From contig CAWAFL010000001.1 of assembly GCA_963781305.1 (NCBI GenBank), positions 1,278,159 through 1,342,158 on the forward strand: a stretch of DNA of 64,000 nt, in the 5' to 3' direction. Source of the DNA: DASXMT01 sp963781305 (GTDB lineage Bacteria; Actinomycetota; Acidimicrobiia; Acidimicrobiales; RAAP-2). The position numbers and the translations under genes were made by a program. Positions 35,810-45,270 of this stretch are shown here, one piece after another (the first letter of the stretch is position 1; each line of letters begins with the position of its first letter). The notes under the pieces were generated by a model. The model was not told the DNA's origin. It saw only the letters and a program-made list of their open reading frames with translations, and did no database searches.

Positions 35810-36123
35810 CGGGTCTCCTTCGCGAAGAAAGCCGTCGCTCGCTTGAGGACCTCGACGTCCTCGCGCAACGACCGGTTCTGCCGGCGCAACTCTGTGAGCT
35901 CAACCCGCTCCTCGGTGGTGAGACCAGGACGATCTCCCTGGTCTATCTCGGCCTGCTTCACCCAGGTCCGCACGTTGGTATCGGTCAGATCGAAGTCTCT
36001 GGCCACTTGGCCGATGCTGCGATCGCCGCGCCGGCACAGCTCGACGATCTCAGCCTTGAACTCCGGAGTGAACGACCGACGGGGACGGGGCTTCTTCCTC
36101 TCCATGGTCTCCATTTTGGACAT
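35806..36123 (-). CDS. IS3-family transposase OrfA
   Basis: 105 residues: RRSFTPEFKAEIVELCRRGD, SIGQVARDFDLTDTNVRTWV (helix-turn-helix) and a leucine-zipper-like tail LTELRRQNRSLREDVEVLKR ending FFAKETR. It binds the element ends and pairs with OrfB, whose start overlaps its stop. Confidence 0.9.
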   Translation of the reverse strand: MSKMETMERKKPRPRRSFTPEFKAEIVELCRRGDRSIGQVARDFDLTDTNVRTWVKQAEIDQGDRPGLTTEERVELTELRRQNRSLREDVEVLKRATAFFAKETR

Positions 36124-36181
36124 CCTTTCTGGGGCTGTGCCCCTGATGGTGGATGTCCGTCAAAACGGAGGAAGCCCAGGT

Positions 36182-36621
36182 TGGACACGTTGAGGACAAA
36201 GAGGCCTCCTATGGGGTAGGACCCGTTCAACCTCTCCCCATGACAGCCGGTGGAACTGGCGGTAGTCCTCACCCCACTGCATGGCCCCTGAATTGCCTGG
36301 GGTGAGCGTGCGGCCCAGGTTATGTGTGTAGGTAATGCGCCTACTTCCATCCTTGGCGTTGTGACGGTCCGCCATACGGTTCCTATAGGTAGGGGATGTC
36401 ACCACCATGTCAAAGGAGGCATGGGCAAATGGAAATGCCCGGGCATCCCCCACCATGGTTCGGAGGTGCTGACAGGCCCATTCCGGCTCAAGCTCTATAC
36501 CTACTGTGGCAATCCTGGAGGTCATAGGTCCCCATAGGTCTTCCTGCCTATGGACACTCTCGGTGGACAGGGCATGAACACCCCCTACGCCTGCAAAGGG
36601 ATCGAGCAAATCCGCTGGCAA
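36182..36621 (-). pseudogene. DNA methyltransferase (N4/N6 type), N-terminal part
   Basis: Reads LLDPFAGVGGVHAL (motif I, SAM binding), TVGIELEPEWACQHLRTMVG, FDMVVTSPTYRNRMADRHNA (motif IV, here TSPTY rather than TSPPY), THNLGRTLTPGNSGAMQWGE, then a frameshift near 36210 and GGLFVLNVSN up to the IS3. Motif order I then IV and the NRMADRH segment match phage- and island-borne adenine/cytosine-N4 methyltransferases. The rest is at 34699-34882. No restriction enzyme is nearby, so an orphan methylase originally. Confidence 0.85.
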
Positions 36622-37088
36622 GAATAAGAGGACATTGGCTCATTCTGCTGGCCGTGGGCCTTGTCCTTTTCGGCCCGGTTGGCGGTCTGCTAGGGGTCGT
36701 TTATCTGGCTGCAGTGCGACCCAAGCTCAGGGCACGCCACTCAGCCCTGATCAGTTAGCTCGTCACCTTCCCGGCGATCGGGGTCACCCGGATTTGAGGG
36801 ATGCTGCCGGTATCGTGACGGCATGCCGTCGGGCAATCCCAAATCCCGCTAGCCGACTCCCCAGCAGATGTGTGCATCCACCTGGAACGGACGTTGGGCA
36901 AGTGGTCTGAAGGTGCGTGTCCCACCCGACGAGATGCGGCTGCAATATCTCGATCTGATCCCGATTCCTGAACTGCTCTGGCGGTTTCATGAGGGTCGAT
37001 GAGTCATCGTTGCGCCGACTGGAGGCATGCCTGGTGCGTCCCAAGGAGACGCCAGGACGATCTCCGACTAAGCCAGACTGAGCCGCCC
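36622..37088. other. No gene recognised
   Basis: A short plus-strand frame (36635-36910) has no domain or ribosome-binding site. I see no repeat, RNA gene or terminator that I can support in this stretch. Confidence 0.5.
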
Positions 37089-37367
37089 CTAAACGCTAGC
37101 GAACACTTCTCGTAGCTCGACGGTCAGAGGAGTGACGCCAGGCATCAAGGGGACTGGATACGCCAGAGCAGTATCGGCAGCCTCCTTGGTGTCGAAGACA
37201 ATGACAGACATGCCGATGCCATCGATCGGTTCCAGCCAATACCCGGTCACCATGCCCGGTGCGCGCTTGAGCAGCGGCACTCTCGTTGTCTGGAGCACCT
37301 TGCGGGCTTCTTCGGGGTTCTCCACTCGCACGGTCGCAACGATGGCGTACATCGGATCGGAGCTCAT
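37089..37367 (-). CDS. Small dimeric alpha/beta-barrel-like protein
   Basis: 92 residues from ATG 37367: MSSDPMYAIVATVRVENPEE, ARKVLQTTRVPLLKRAPGMV, TGYWLEPIDGIGMSVIVFDT and KEAADTALAYP. This is the pattern of the antibiotic-biosynthesis-monooxygenase-like (ABM/dabb) fold, in which KRAPGMVTGYWL is the central strand region. Stand-alone members are often of unknown function. Confidence 0.65.
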   Translation of the reverse strand: MSSDPMYAIVATVRVENPEEARKVLQTTRVPLLKRAPGMVTGYWLEPIDGIGMSVIVFDTKEAADTALAYPVPLMPGVTPLTVELREVFASV

Positions 37368-37487
37368 CGCCGGGAACCTAGCCAAGCCCAACCAAGGAGT
37401 CCAGAAGCTTCAGTACGGGTCTACATAGCCGACCCGATGATGGCCAGCTTTGACCGCTGAACTGTCACGGTTCAGGTGCCGAATGAT

Positions 37488-37965
37488 TCTGCCACCAAGT
37501 GTCCAGGGTCTGCGTGGACATTCCCAGCCCCCGCGTGCCGCTTTGCCCTTCCCACAAGGCCCTTCCTCCCCGCTCCCTCTGCTCCTCTCCTCCCCTCTCG
37601 GGTGGGGCCCCGTCGTCCCGGCGGCGGTCCGGCCCCGTCGCCCTGCGGCCGGCGCCGTCGTGCCTGGTTGGGTGGTGCGCGCCAGTTTTGGGCCGTCCGG
37701 TGTGCCCCGCCTTGCCTTCTCGTCGTTCGACGGGAGGGGAGAGGAGCCCCGACAGCAAAACGGGACCAAAACCGCCGCGCACCCGCCCCACCCAGGCACA
37801 AAACGGCCCGGCGACGCGGCGGCGGAGGCCGACCGCCACCCCGGCACCCGGGACCCCACCCGAACGGGAGGGAGGAGGGCGGAGGGACAAGGGAGGGAGG
37901 GCCTTGGGGGGCGGAGCAAGAGGCGCGTTAGGGGCTTGCACCCAAGGGCAACCAGGTGGCAAGGG
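37488..37965. repeat. Palindrome-family repeat, copy E (most symmetrical)
   Basis: Left arm about 37540-37735: GCCGCTTTGCCCTTCCCACA, GTGGGGCCCCGTCGTCCCGG, GCCGTCGTGCCTGGTTGGGT, TTCTCGTCGTTCGACGGGAG. Right arm about 37735-37930 is its imperfect mirror (CAAAACCGCCGCGCACCCGC, CCCACCCAGGCACAAAACGG, GAGGGCCTTGGGGGGCGG). Apex around TCGTTCGACGG. Stretches on both strands stay open in several frames because of the composition, but none looks like a protein. Confidence 0.85.
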
Positions 37966-38103
37966 CGACCAATTTCACCCTCTTAGGGTGACGCCGAAGA
38001 AGATGACAGCCTTCATCATTGCCGTTGGCAGTTGCATCCGAAGTTTCGGAAAGGCTTAGGTGTCGATCGACTCACTTAATGTCCCGTTCGCTGGCCGGTT
38101 GGC

Positions 38104-39663
38104 ATGAAGGAGTTCATTTACCACCGGCTGCTGTTGCCCGCGGTCGGCCACAATGCTGATAGGCCATTGGCGACCAACGTTGCCACCGGGTTCTCTACGA
38201 CCTACGCGGAACACCTCGCCCGAGTCAGCCGCCTGATCGGCGGTCTGCGGGATCTCGGCGTCGAGCGCACCGACCGGTTCGCCGTCTTGGCCCTCAACTC
38301 GCCGGAGTATCTGGAGCTCTATCACGCAGGGTTCCTCGGGGGCGGGATCATCAACCCCCTCAACCTCCGCTTCGCGCCGAAGGAGTTAGTCCACGTCTTG
38401 CGGGACTCGGAAACCAGGACCTGCTTCGTGGACGCCATCTTTGCCCCGGTGATCGATGCGATAAGGGATGAGGCCGGGCTCAAGCACGTGGTCCTCATCG
38501 GAGAGGGCGACGCCCCCCACACGGCAACCTTCGACGGGCTGCTGTCCACGGGTACATCGGTGATACCGGACGAAGGGGAGGAGACCGATCCCGCGCTACT
38601 CATGTACACCGGCGGCACCACGGGGATGCCCAAGGGCGTACTGCACGACCAGCGGGCCCAGATCTTGAACGCCTATCACATCATGATGACCACCAAGCTT
38701 GGCCGCGATGCAGTGAATCTGCTGCAGACGCCGATGTTCCACGCTGCATCCATCTATGCGGTGGTCGGGGGACCTGCGATCGGTGCACATACCGTGATCC
38801 TGCCGATGTTCGAACCGAAGGCAGTCATGGAGGCCATCGAGGCGTACCGGCCCACCGTCACGACGATGGTGCCAACGATGATCGGGCTCACTATGGCTCA
38901 TCCCGACTTCCGGCCCGATCGCCTTGCCGGCCTCGACGACCTGGTCTACGGAGCCTCGCCTATGCCCAAGACGCTGCTCGACACGCTGCTGGGCGTGTAC
39001 CCGAACATGAACATCTGGCAGGGCTACGGCATGACCGAGTCGTGTTCGGTCGTGACCATGCTCGGCCCCGAAGAGCACCGTAAAGGCGAAACGTACCTAA
39101 GGTCCGCTGGCTATCCGGTCATGGGGGTCGAGCTCTCCATACAGGACCCCTTTGGGCAGACGCTGCCTATAGGGGAGACAGGCGAGGTCTGCGTTCGGGG
39201 AGCCAATATCATGGTCGAGTATTGGCGTCAGCCGGTGGAGACGGCGACAGCGCTCCGCGATGATTGGTACCACACGGGAGACGCTGGCTACCGGGACGCG
39301 GACGGCTATCTCTTCCTTGTGGACCGGGTGAAAGACATGATCGTCACCGGCGGCGAGAATGTGTACTCGACTGAGGTGGAGAACGCTCTGGCCAGCCACC
39401 CGGCCGTCCAGCAGGTGGCGGTCATCGGGATCCCACACGAGGAATGGGGCGAGGCTGTCCACGCCGTTGTCGTCCTCCGCACCGGTCGGGCGGTCTCCCA
39501 AGAGGAACTCACCGCCCACGCCCGCGAGTGGATCGCCGGGTACAAGGTGCCCAAGACGATCGAGTTCCGCTCCGAGCCCCTCCCGCTATCAGGCGCCATG
39601 AAGGTACTGAAGCGCGAGCTACGCGCCCCCTACTGGGCCGGTCATGAACGCACAATCAACTAA
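38104..39663 (+). CDS. Acyl-CoA synthetase (AMP-forming), class I adenylate-forming enzyme
   Basis: 519 residues. Core motifs: A3 MYTGGTTGMPKGVL near residue 167, A5 YGMTESCSV near 306, A7 WYHTGDAGYRDADGYLFLVD near 388, A8 DRVKDMIVTGGENVYSTEVE and A10 SGAMKVLKREL with catalytic Lys near 499. It activates a carboxylic acid, most likely a medium or long fatty acid, with ATP and CoA. Alone on the plus strand, followed by a cyclase gene at 70 bases. Substrate cannot be fixed from sequence. Confidence 0.9.
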   Translation: MKEFIYHRLLLPAVGHNADRPLATNVATGFSTTYAEHLARVSRLIGGLRDLGVERTDRFAVLALNSPEYLELYHAGFLGGGIINPLNLRFAPKELVHVLRDSETRTCFVDAIFAPVIDAIRDEAGLKHVVLIGEGDAPHTATFDGLLSTGTSVIPDEGEETDPALLMYTGGTTGMPKGVLHDQRAQILNAYHIMMTTKLGRDAVNLLQTPMFHAASIYAVVGGPAIGAHTVILPMFEPKAVMEAIEAYRPTVTTMVPTMIGLTMAHPDFRPDRLAGLDDLVYGASPMPKTLLDTLLGVYPNMNIWQGYGMTESCSVVTMLGPEEHRKGETYLRSAGYPVMGVELSIQDPFGQTLPIGETGEVCVRGANIMVEYWRQPVETATALRDDWYHTGDAGYRDADGYLFLVDRVKDMIVTGGENVYSTEVENALASHPAVQQVAVIGIPHEEWGEAVHAVVVLRTGRAVSQEELTAHAREWIAGYKVPKTIEFRSEPLPLSGAMKVLKRELRAPYWAGHERTIN

Positions 39664-39733
39664 ATCTGCCTAGCGGCCCTGACCCACCCCGCGTGCGTTG
39701 GAAGGTGTCAACGAGGCTGTAGGGTGTGGAGCT

Positions 39734-40912
39734 ATGTCCTTGGGTCCTCCGTTTCCTGAGCACCCAGAACTGTGCAGCGTGGCGAGGGCGCTCGAGACGG
39801 CGGGAATGTCGGCCGAGATCCTCGACGCAAAGTGGCGTGTCGTCTTCATCTCGACTGAAGAGGCTCGCATTGTCGGCATCGACCCTTCGGAGGTGGGTCG
39901 CTTCTATGGCAAGGGTCTTCCGGTGAGACAACTCGAGGATGCCGACTTCTGGGTCGTCGCCGACGACAGCAGTCGCGAGTGGTGGAAGCTCAACGTGCCC
40001 ATCATGCGCGCGAACCTCGAGCCCGATGACGAAGCATTTGGCGACGTGTTCGGTGCAGCGGCCGAAGCGGCTGGACGCGTCGAAGCGGGGGAGCTGATCC
40101 GGGCCTGGTCCACGACCCACTCGATTCCCGAACACGAAGGTTTGCGCACGTCGTGGTTGGGTGACATCACCTTTTTCGATATGCGCATCAATGACGACGC
40201 TGGCGACTTCATTGGCGTCCTTCGACTCGCAACGCCCGACGCGCCGGCCAGCTTGCTGGCGCGGATGGGACGAGGAGATCGGACAATGCATGAACGAATG
40301 GATGCCGTCGTTGTCCCAGGGCGGCGGCCGGCCAGTATCCTGTTCGCGGATCTCGAAGCGTCTGGTGAACTATCGAGGCAACTGTCCTCGCGCGGTTATT
40401 TCGATCTTATTCGCCGACTTACAGATCTCATCGACTCTCAGGTCATCAAACACGGTGGAATCGTGGGAAAGCATGCGGGCGACGGCGCTTCGGCCCTCTT
40501 CCTTGTCGAACAACTCGGGCACTCCGAGTCGGAAGCGGCATCCGCCGCAGTGCGATCGGCTCGGGCCATCCGCGACGGCGCATCATCCCTGGGTCCCACT
40601 GGCGTCGATGTTCGCGTGAACGTGGGTATCCACTGGGGAGCAACGCTCATGGTCGGGCAAGTCGCTACTGGTGGACGACTCGAGGTGACGGCGCTGGGGG
40701 ATGAGATGAACGAAGCGGCCAGAATCGAAAGTGCGGCGACGGGCGGAGACGCCTTGGCTTCGAAACTCTTGATCGAACGACTCGAAGAGACAGACGCCGC
40801 TGATCTAGGATTGAATCCCGACGAGATGAGCTACATGACCGTTGGAAAAATCGAAGGATCAAGCGAAAAGGCGGTGCGAGACGCCGGCTCAATCTCGGTA
40901 ACCGTCATCTGA
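39734..40912 (+). CDS. Adenylate/guanylate cyclase-like signalling protein
   Basis: 392 residues; ATG 39734 is chosen because GTGGAG lies five bases upstream. N-terminal PAS-like half (SAEILDAKWRVVFISTEEAR ... DITFFDMRINDDAGDFIGVL) and a C-terminal class III cyclase domain from about residue 198: SILFADLEASGELSRQLSSR, KHGGIVGKHAGDGASALF, VNVGIHWGATLMVGQV and VTALGDEMNEAARIESAA. Metal-binding Asp in FADLE and GDG are present. It probably makes cAMP in response to a ligand or redox cue. Confidence 0.82.
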   Translation: MSLGPPFPEHPELCSVARALETAGMSAEILDAKWRVVFISTEEARIVGIDPSEVGRFYGKGLPVRQLEDADFWVVADDSSREWWKLNVPIMRANLEPDDEAFGDVFGAAAEAAGRVEAGELIRAWSTTHSIPEHEGLRTSWLGDITFFDMRINDDAGDFIGVLRLATPDAPASLLARMGRGDRTMHERMDAVVVPGRRPASILFADLEASGELSRQLSSRGYFDLIRRLTDLIDSQVIKHGGIVGKHAGDGASALFLVEQLGHSESEAASAAVRSARAIRDGASSLGPTGVDVRVNVGIHWGATLMVGQVATGGRLEVTALGDEMNEAARIESAATGGDALASKLLIERLEETDAADLGLNPDEMSYMTVGKIEGSSEKAVRDAGSISVTVI

Positions 40913-41090
40913 AAGAGCGATGACCCCCCGCCCAGGCGAGGATTATCAGAGGAAGACCAATGCGACGACTCCGTAAGGTCAATCGGAAGTCGCGTCGGTC
41001 AGAGCCAGCTAGCGTTGCCATCCAGAGCACCAATGGGTAATTCACCTCTATCATTCGTTTCCTGGCTTCATCCACGCTCAGGGGGGCAGC

Positions 41091-41519
41091 ATGTTTTCCA
41101 CGATCGTTGTCGGCACAGATGGTTCGGACACGGCAAAGTCTGCACTTGCCGTCGCCGCGCACATCGCACGCCAGAATGGTGCCACGCTGCACCTGGTAGC
41201 TGTGTCCCGGGCCACCGCCGGAGTCGGCGGTGGGGGGCTCGCCTCCGGGGCTCCGATTGGCGATGACGGCCTCTCGAGTCTGGCGGCGGAGCGCATGCTC
41301 GAGGCAGCAGCGCTTGATCTCGCGGACATCGAAACGGTGACTTATGCCGGAACGGGATCGCCGGCGACGGTGATCGTTCGCCGCGCCGACGAGCTTGGCG
41401 CCGACCTGATCGTGGTCGGCAGCAAGGGGATGCAGGGCACGCGACGGATCCTGGGTTCGGTGCCAAATGGCGTGGCGCACAACGCCAGCTGTCACGTGCT
41501 CATCGCAAAAACCACGTGA
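41091..41519 (+). CDS. Universal stress protein (UspA family)
   Basis: 142 residues: MFSTIVVGTDGSDTAKSALA at the start, and the nucleotide-binding motif VVGSKGMQGTRRILGSVPNG near 108-127 (G-x-x-G-x9-G-S/T), so the ATP-binding subclass. Upstream GGGGGGCAGC provides the binding site. Function: stress adaptation, general. Confidence 0.9.
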   Translation: MFSTIVVGTDGSDTAKSALAVAAHIARQNGATLHLVAVSRATAGVGGGGLASGAPIGDDGLSSLAAERMLEAAALDLADIETVTYAGTGSPATVIVRRADELGADLIVVGSKGMQGTRRILGSVPNGVAHNASCHVLIAKTT

Positions 41520-41712
41520 CGACGCTGTTGACTGGAATTTGACCCCTCTACGGTGCAGAGGCGGCGGCGACCTGTCGGTCTTAGAGGTGCCCGAGTGTGC
41601 CCACCGAACCGGCTTTCTGGGGCAGCCGGTCGGTGCGCCGATGATTTGTTCCACCATGCGTCGTCTCTACCGGTGATGAGACTGGAAGTTTCAGACCCGA
41701 AAGGTACGGTAC

Positions 41713-42312
41713 ATGTCTAGATCTGTGCTCTATATGTCGATGTCACTTGACGGGTTCATCGCCGGCCCCAACGACGAACCGGGAAACCCAGGAGGCGACG
41801 ACTTCATGCGCCTGCACCAGTGGTATGGGTTTGCCTCGGACGCTGGGCCGACCGCCGAGACCACTGATGGCTCGGGGATTGGCGAGCAGTTTCTCGATGA
41901 AATCAAAGAGACCGGCGCAGTCCTCTCCGGTCGCAATACCGTGGAGCAGGTCGATCACTGGGCCGGCGACCACCATGACGGCGTCCCAATCTTCGTGCCC
42001 AGTCACCGGCCGCCGGGGACGTCGGTCGCGAAGTACCCATTGGTGACGTACGTGACGGATGGGATCGTCAGCGCGATGGCACAGGCGAAGGCCGCTGCAG
42101 GTGATCGTGACGTACTGGTCCATGGTGCATATACGGCACAGACGGCGCTTGAGGCAGATGTGCTCGATGAGTTGCAGATTCACCAAGTCCCAGTGCTGTT
42201 CGGTAGCGGCCGCCGACTATTCGACGTGTTGTCGACAAGGGTCGAGCTGGAGATCGTTCGAGTGATCGACACTCCCGAGGCCACGCACATCCGCTACCGC
42301 ACTGTGAGGTAA
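41713..42312 (+). CDS. Dihydrofolate-reductase-like / RibD C-terminal domain protein
   Basis: 199 residues: MSRSVLYMSMSLDGFIAGPN, GAVLSGRNTVEQVDHWAGDH, then VTDGIVSAMAQAKAAAGDRD, VLVHGAYTAQTALEADVLDE and LQIHQVPVLFGSGRRLFDVL. The SLDGFIAGP and GAVLSGRNT blocks with the later VPVLFGSGRRLF are the hallmark of this NADPH-binding family. Physiological substrate unknown. Confidence 0.85.
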   Translation: MSRSVLYMSMSLDGFIAGPNDEPGNPGGDDFMRLHQWYGFASDAGPTAETTDGSGIGEQFLDEIKETGAVLSGRNTVEQVDHWAGDHHDGVPIFVPSHRPPGTSVAKYPLVTYVTDGIVSAMAQAKAAAGDRDVLVHGAYTAQTALEADVLDELQIHQVPVLFGSGRRLFDVLSTRVELEIVRVIDTPEATHIRYRTVR

Positions 42313-42328
42313 TCGGCACTTCGGGTCT

Positions 42329-42382
42329 CACCATGCCTCCAGGGTCGACTGTGAGCATGTCCTCTGTTTCCGGCGAGGGTAG
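42329..42382 (+). pseudogene. Methyltransferase 3' fragment
   Basis: Encodes HHASRVDCEHVLCFRRG and TAG, the last residues of the methyltransferase at 34699-34882 (HASRVDGEHVLCFRRD), on the opposite strand. Too short to function; a footprint of a former paralogue or of recombination. Confidence 0.7.
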
Positions 42383-42615
42383 GTGGGGGGCACCCCTGAC
42401 CATCAAATCGGACGGGCGAGCAGGAATGCAGCACTCAACGTTCGCTTGCTGGAGTGAGCAGGCGTCCCAGCACCATGCCAGATATCGATCCCCGATCCGG
42501 CGATCGGGACAAGGTGGCTACCCGAAGAGCAGGCGAGCGCCGCCTCGTCCGGGTAGCCTTTTTGTGGGCACCGGCACTGAATGGCTACGGGGTCCTGACA
42601 GGGGGGTGATCGACG

Positions 42616-44109
42616 ATGACACCGACCAATGAGGCTGTGGTACCGCTCGGAAACGCGGACCGGTTCTTTATCGGGGGCAAGTGGACCAAGCCGTCCTCCG
42701 ACGCCACGATCGATGTCCTCGACTCGGGGACCGAGGAGCTGTTTTTCCGTGTGCCGGAGGCAAAGGAGGCCGACATGTCGCGGGCCGTGGCCGCCGCCCG
42801 GGAGGCCTTCGACGAGGGCCCGTGGCCCCGGATGAGCCACACTGAGCGGGCCGGATACCTGCGGGCGCTGGGGGCCGGTCTCCAGGAGCGGATCGGGGAT
42901 GTCGGACAGATCTGGCCCCGGGAGTCCGGTGTCGTGCACGCCTTCGCTGAGGCACTCGCGGGCGTCTGGGCGAGCGCATTCGACTACTACGCCGGGCTGG
43001 CCGACACCTTCCCGTTCGAGGAACAGGTGACGCCGTGGATGGGCGAGTTCGGATTGATCGTGCGGGAACCCGTCGGCGTGGTGGGGGCCATCATTCCCTG
43101 GAATGGTCCGCTGGTGATGATCACCTACAAGGTCGCCCCCGCCCTACTCGCCGGGTGCACGGTCGTGCTCAAGTGCTCCCCGGAGGCGCCCGGTGAGGCC
43201 TACGTACTGGCTGAGATCGCCCAAGCGATCGGACTGCCGGCCGGGGTGTTGAACGTGGTCACCGCGGATCGTGAGGTGTCCGAGCTGCTGGTCCGAGATC
43301 CCCGGGTCGACAAGATCACGTTCACGGGGTCGACGGCGGCGGGACGGCGGATCGGGTCGATCTGCGGTGACCGCATCGCCCGCTGCACCCTGGAGTTGGG
43401 GGGAAAGTCGGCGGCCGTGATCCTCGACGACATCGATATCGCCACCGCGGCCGACAGCCTTGCGGCCAACGAGTGCATCCTGTCGGGACAGGTCTGCTCT
43501 TCCCTCACACGGATCGTCGTCACGCGGAACCGGCATGACGAGCTCGTTGACGCGCTCACCCAGTCCTTCGCCCAGGTCCAGGTGGGCGACCCGTTCGATC
43601 CCCAGACCCAGATGGGTCCGCTGGCGGCCCGGCGCCAGCGGGACCGAGTCGAGGGCTACATCGCCAAGGGCCTCGCCGAGGGGGCGACCCTCGCCGCCGG
43701 CGGCGGTCGCCCGAAGGATTTGGATCGTGGCTGGTACATCGAGCCGACGGTGTTCGGGAACGTCGACAACTCGTCCACCATCGCCCAAGAGGAGATCTTC
43801 GGCCCTGTTCTCAGCGTCATCCCCGCCGACGACGAGCAGGACGCCATCGCCATCGCCAACGACACGATCTACGGATTGAACGCCTCGGTGTTTACCAACG
43901 ACGTGGACCGGGCACGCGAGGTGGCCCGGCAACTCCGTTCGGGCACGGTCGGCCACAATGCATTCCGTACTGATTTCACTATGGCGTTCGGCGGCTTCAA
44001 GCAGTCGGGGATAGGACGCGAGGGTGGAACCGAAGGGCTGCTTCCGTTCCTTGAGACCAAGTCGGTGATCCTCGAGGGCCGTCCGGAAGGCTACAAATCC
44101 GAAAGCTAG
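42616..44109 (+). CDS. NAD(P)-dependent aldehyde dehydrogenase
   Basis: 497 residues. NAD-fold motif EPVGVVGAIIPWNGPLVMIT, KCSPEAPGEAYVLAEI, FTGSTAAGRRIGSICGDR, catalytic Glu in LELGGKSAAVI (about 259) and catalytic Cys in LSGQVCSSLTRIVV (about 293), then EEIFGPVLSVIPADDEQ and FGGFKQSGIGREGGTEGL. Full length and intact. Oxidises an aldehyde to its acid; substrate not deducible. Promoter context is not shared with the neighbours. Confidence 0.92.
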   Translation: MTPTNEAVVPLGNADRFFIGGKWTKPSSDATIDVLDSGTEELFFRVPEAKEADMSRAVAAAREAFDEGPWPRMSHTERAGYLRALGAGLQERIGDVGQIWPRESGVVHAFAEALAGVWASAFDYYAGLADTFPFEEQVTPWMGEFGLIVREPVGVVGAIIPWNGPLVMITYKVAPALLAGCTVVLKCSPEAPGEAYVLAEIAQAIGLPAGVLNVVTADREVSELLVRDPRVDKITFTGSTAAGRRIGSICGDRIARCTLELGGKSAAVILDDIDIATAADSLAANECILSGQVCSSLTRIVVTRNRHDELVDALTQSFAQVQVGDPFDPQTQMGPLAARRQRDRVEGYIAKGLAEGATLAAGGGRPKDLDRGWYIEPTVFGNVDNSSTIAQEEIFGPVLSVIPADDEQDAIAIANDTIYGLNASVFTNDVDRAREVARQLRSGTVGHNAFRTDFTMAFGGFKQSGIGREGGTEGLLPFLETKSVILEGRPEGYKSES

Positions 44110-44193
44110 AGTCGCTTTGCCCGTTGCGCACCTTCCAGGCAACGACGAGGCACCGGGCAGCCGGGTCGGCTCTCGAAGAGGCGGTGTGGTGCC

Positions 44194-44330
44194 GAATGGC
44201 ATAGGGACACCCTGTTGGCCATGGGCTTCACCATGGATAGGGATATCGAAGTGCCAACTGCCCGGTTGCGCTATGGCGCTAACCACGCCTCGAGGGTCGA
44301 CTGTGAGCATGTTCTATGTCTCCGTCGAGG
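44194..44330 (+). pseudogene. Methyltransferase 3' fragment
   Basis: Encodes EWHRDTLLAMGFTMDRDIEV, PTARLRYGANHASRVDCEHV then LCLRRG, near-identical in protein and DNA to the end of the methyltransferase at 34699-34882 but on the opposite strand. Starts abruptly at 44194, so a truncated duplicate. Confidence 0.75.
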
Positions 44331-44419
44331 CAGATGGGGCGGCGACTATCCCATGACGGCACGTGCTGAATCACTGCCGTGATAGCAAGAATGACCTATT
44401 TGACAGTGCAGATGTCTAA

Positions 44420-45097
44420 TCAGAGTGTCCGGGCCTTCCACGCCGGCTGCTGGGTCTCGTCGTTTTGCACGATGATGTCAGCGTGCTCAATCGGCCGGAC
44501 TGTGTCGAAGTAGAACTGTTGGGACGGTCTGTAGCGCTCGCGGTGGCGTCGCTCGACTTCGGTGGCGGATCCGAACAGCGCCACGTCTCGTATCCGGGCG
44601 CGATCCAGTGTCTCCTCGAACGCGGCGGACACGAAGATGCGCAGGTCCCAGTCGTCAATCAGCTCGGGACGCAGGAGGAACACGCCGTCGAAGATGAGAA
44701 CGGCATCGGCGGGTGCCGTCGTGAGCGGCAGGGACAGTGCGGTCTCCGTCTGGCGGTCGTAGACCGCCTGTCGAAACCTTCGGTCTCCGCCCGGGCCCAG
44801 CGGATCGAGCAGAACCCGGTGCAGCGCTTCGAAGTCGAAACTGTCGTGATAGCAGCCTTCGGCGGAGTATTCACCGCGCCGATAGCGCTGTGACCGAGGG
44901 AGAAGGAAGCTCTCGATCGACCCGCGGATGACCTCGCGTCCTTGGGCTCGCAGAACGACAGCCAGCTCGTCGCCCAGCGTGGTCTTACCGGCGGCGGGCG
45001 GTCCATCGATGGCGACCCGCGTCGGGTGGGCGATGGTGACGGATCCGACCGCCTCGGCCAGCCGACTAAGCAGCTCGTCGCGGGTGCCGTTGTCCAT
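44420..45097 (-). CDS. Uridine-kinase-like P-loop kinase
   Basis: 225 residues. P-loop GPPAAGKTT at residues 32-40, ESFLLPRSQRYRRGEYSAEG then YHDSFDFEALHRVLLDPLGP (the D-x-FD segment of uridine kinases), DAVLIFDGVFLLRPELIDDW and RIFVSAAFEETLDRARIRDV with RRHRERYRPSQQFYF. Likely phosphorylates a nucleoside or small metabolite. Intact. Confidence 0.85.
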   Translation of the reverse strand: MDNGTRDELLSRLAEAVGSVTIAHPTRVAIDGPPAAGKTTLGDELAVVLRAQGREVIRGSIESFLLPRSQRYRRGEYSAEGCYHDSFDFEALHRVLLDPLGPGGDRRFRQAVYDRQTETALSLPLTTAPADAVLIFDGVFLLRPELIDDWDLRIFVSAAFEETLDRARIRDVALFGSATEVERRHRERYRPSQQFYFDTVRPIEHADIIVQNDETQQPAWKARTL

Positions 45098-45270
45098 GTT
45101 CTGCCGCCGTCCCTGCGCCGTGAATGACCCGTCGACCCCACCCTATGCCGGTCTCGGTGTGTGTGTCGGGCGGCGGGGTCCTCGACGAGCGCGCTTCCGC
45201 GCGTACGAGCGCGATTTGGTGGGCCGCGTTGACTCCGCTCCAGCAGGTCAGGGTGGACTCGATCAGCTAG

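Larger units (their letters stand above)
34883..36178 (-). mobile_element. IS3-family insertion sequence
   Basis: Ends are 25-base inverted repeats (left TGGACTTGATCCGCTTCGAC..GGACA, right in reverse TGGGCTTCCTCCGTTTTGAC..GGACA). A 3-base GGT duplication flanks it (34880-34882 and 36179-36181). Size 1296 bp, two overlapping transposase frames. It splits a DNA methyltransferase gene. All parts intact, so insertion is recent. Confidence 0.92.

Noticed and set aside
43144..44310. 388-residue minus-strand frame
   Set aside because: Antisense to the aldehyde dehydrogenase, whose catalytic motifs are clear; upstream part overlaps a methyltransferase fragment.
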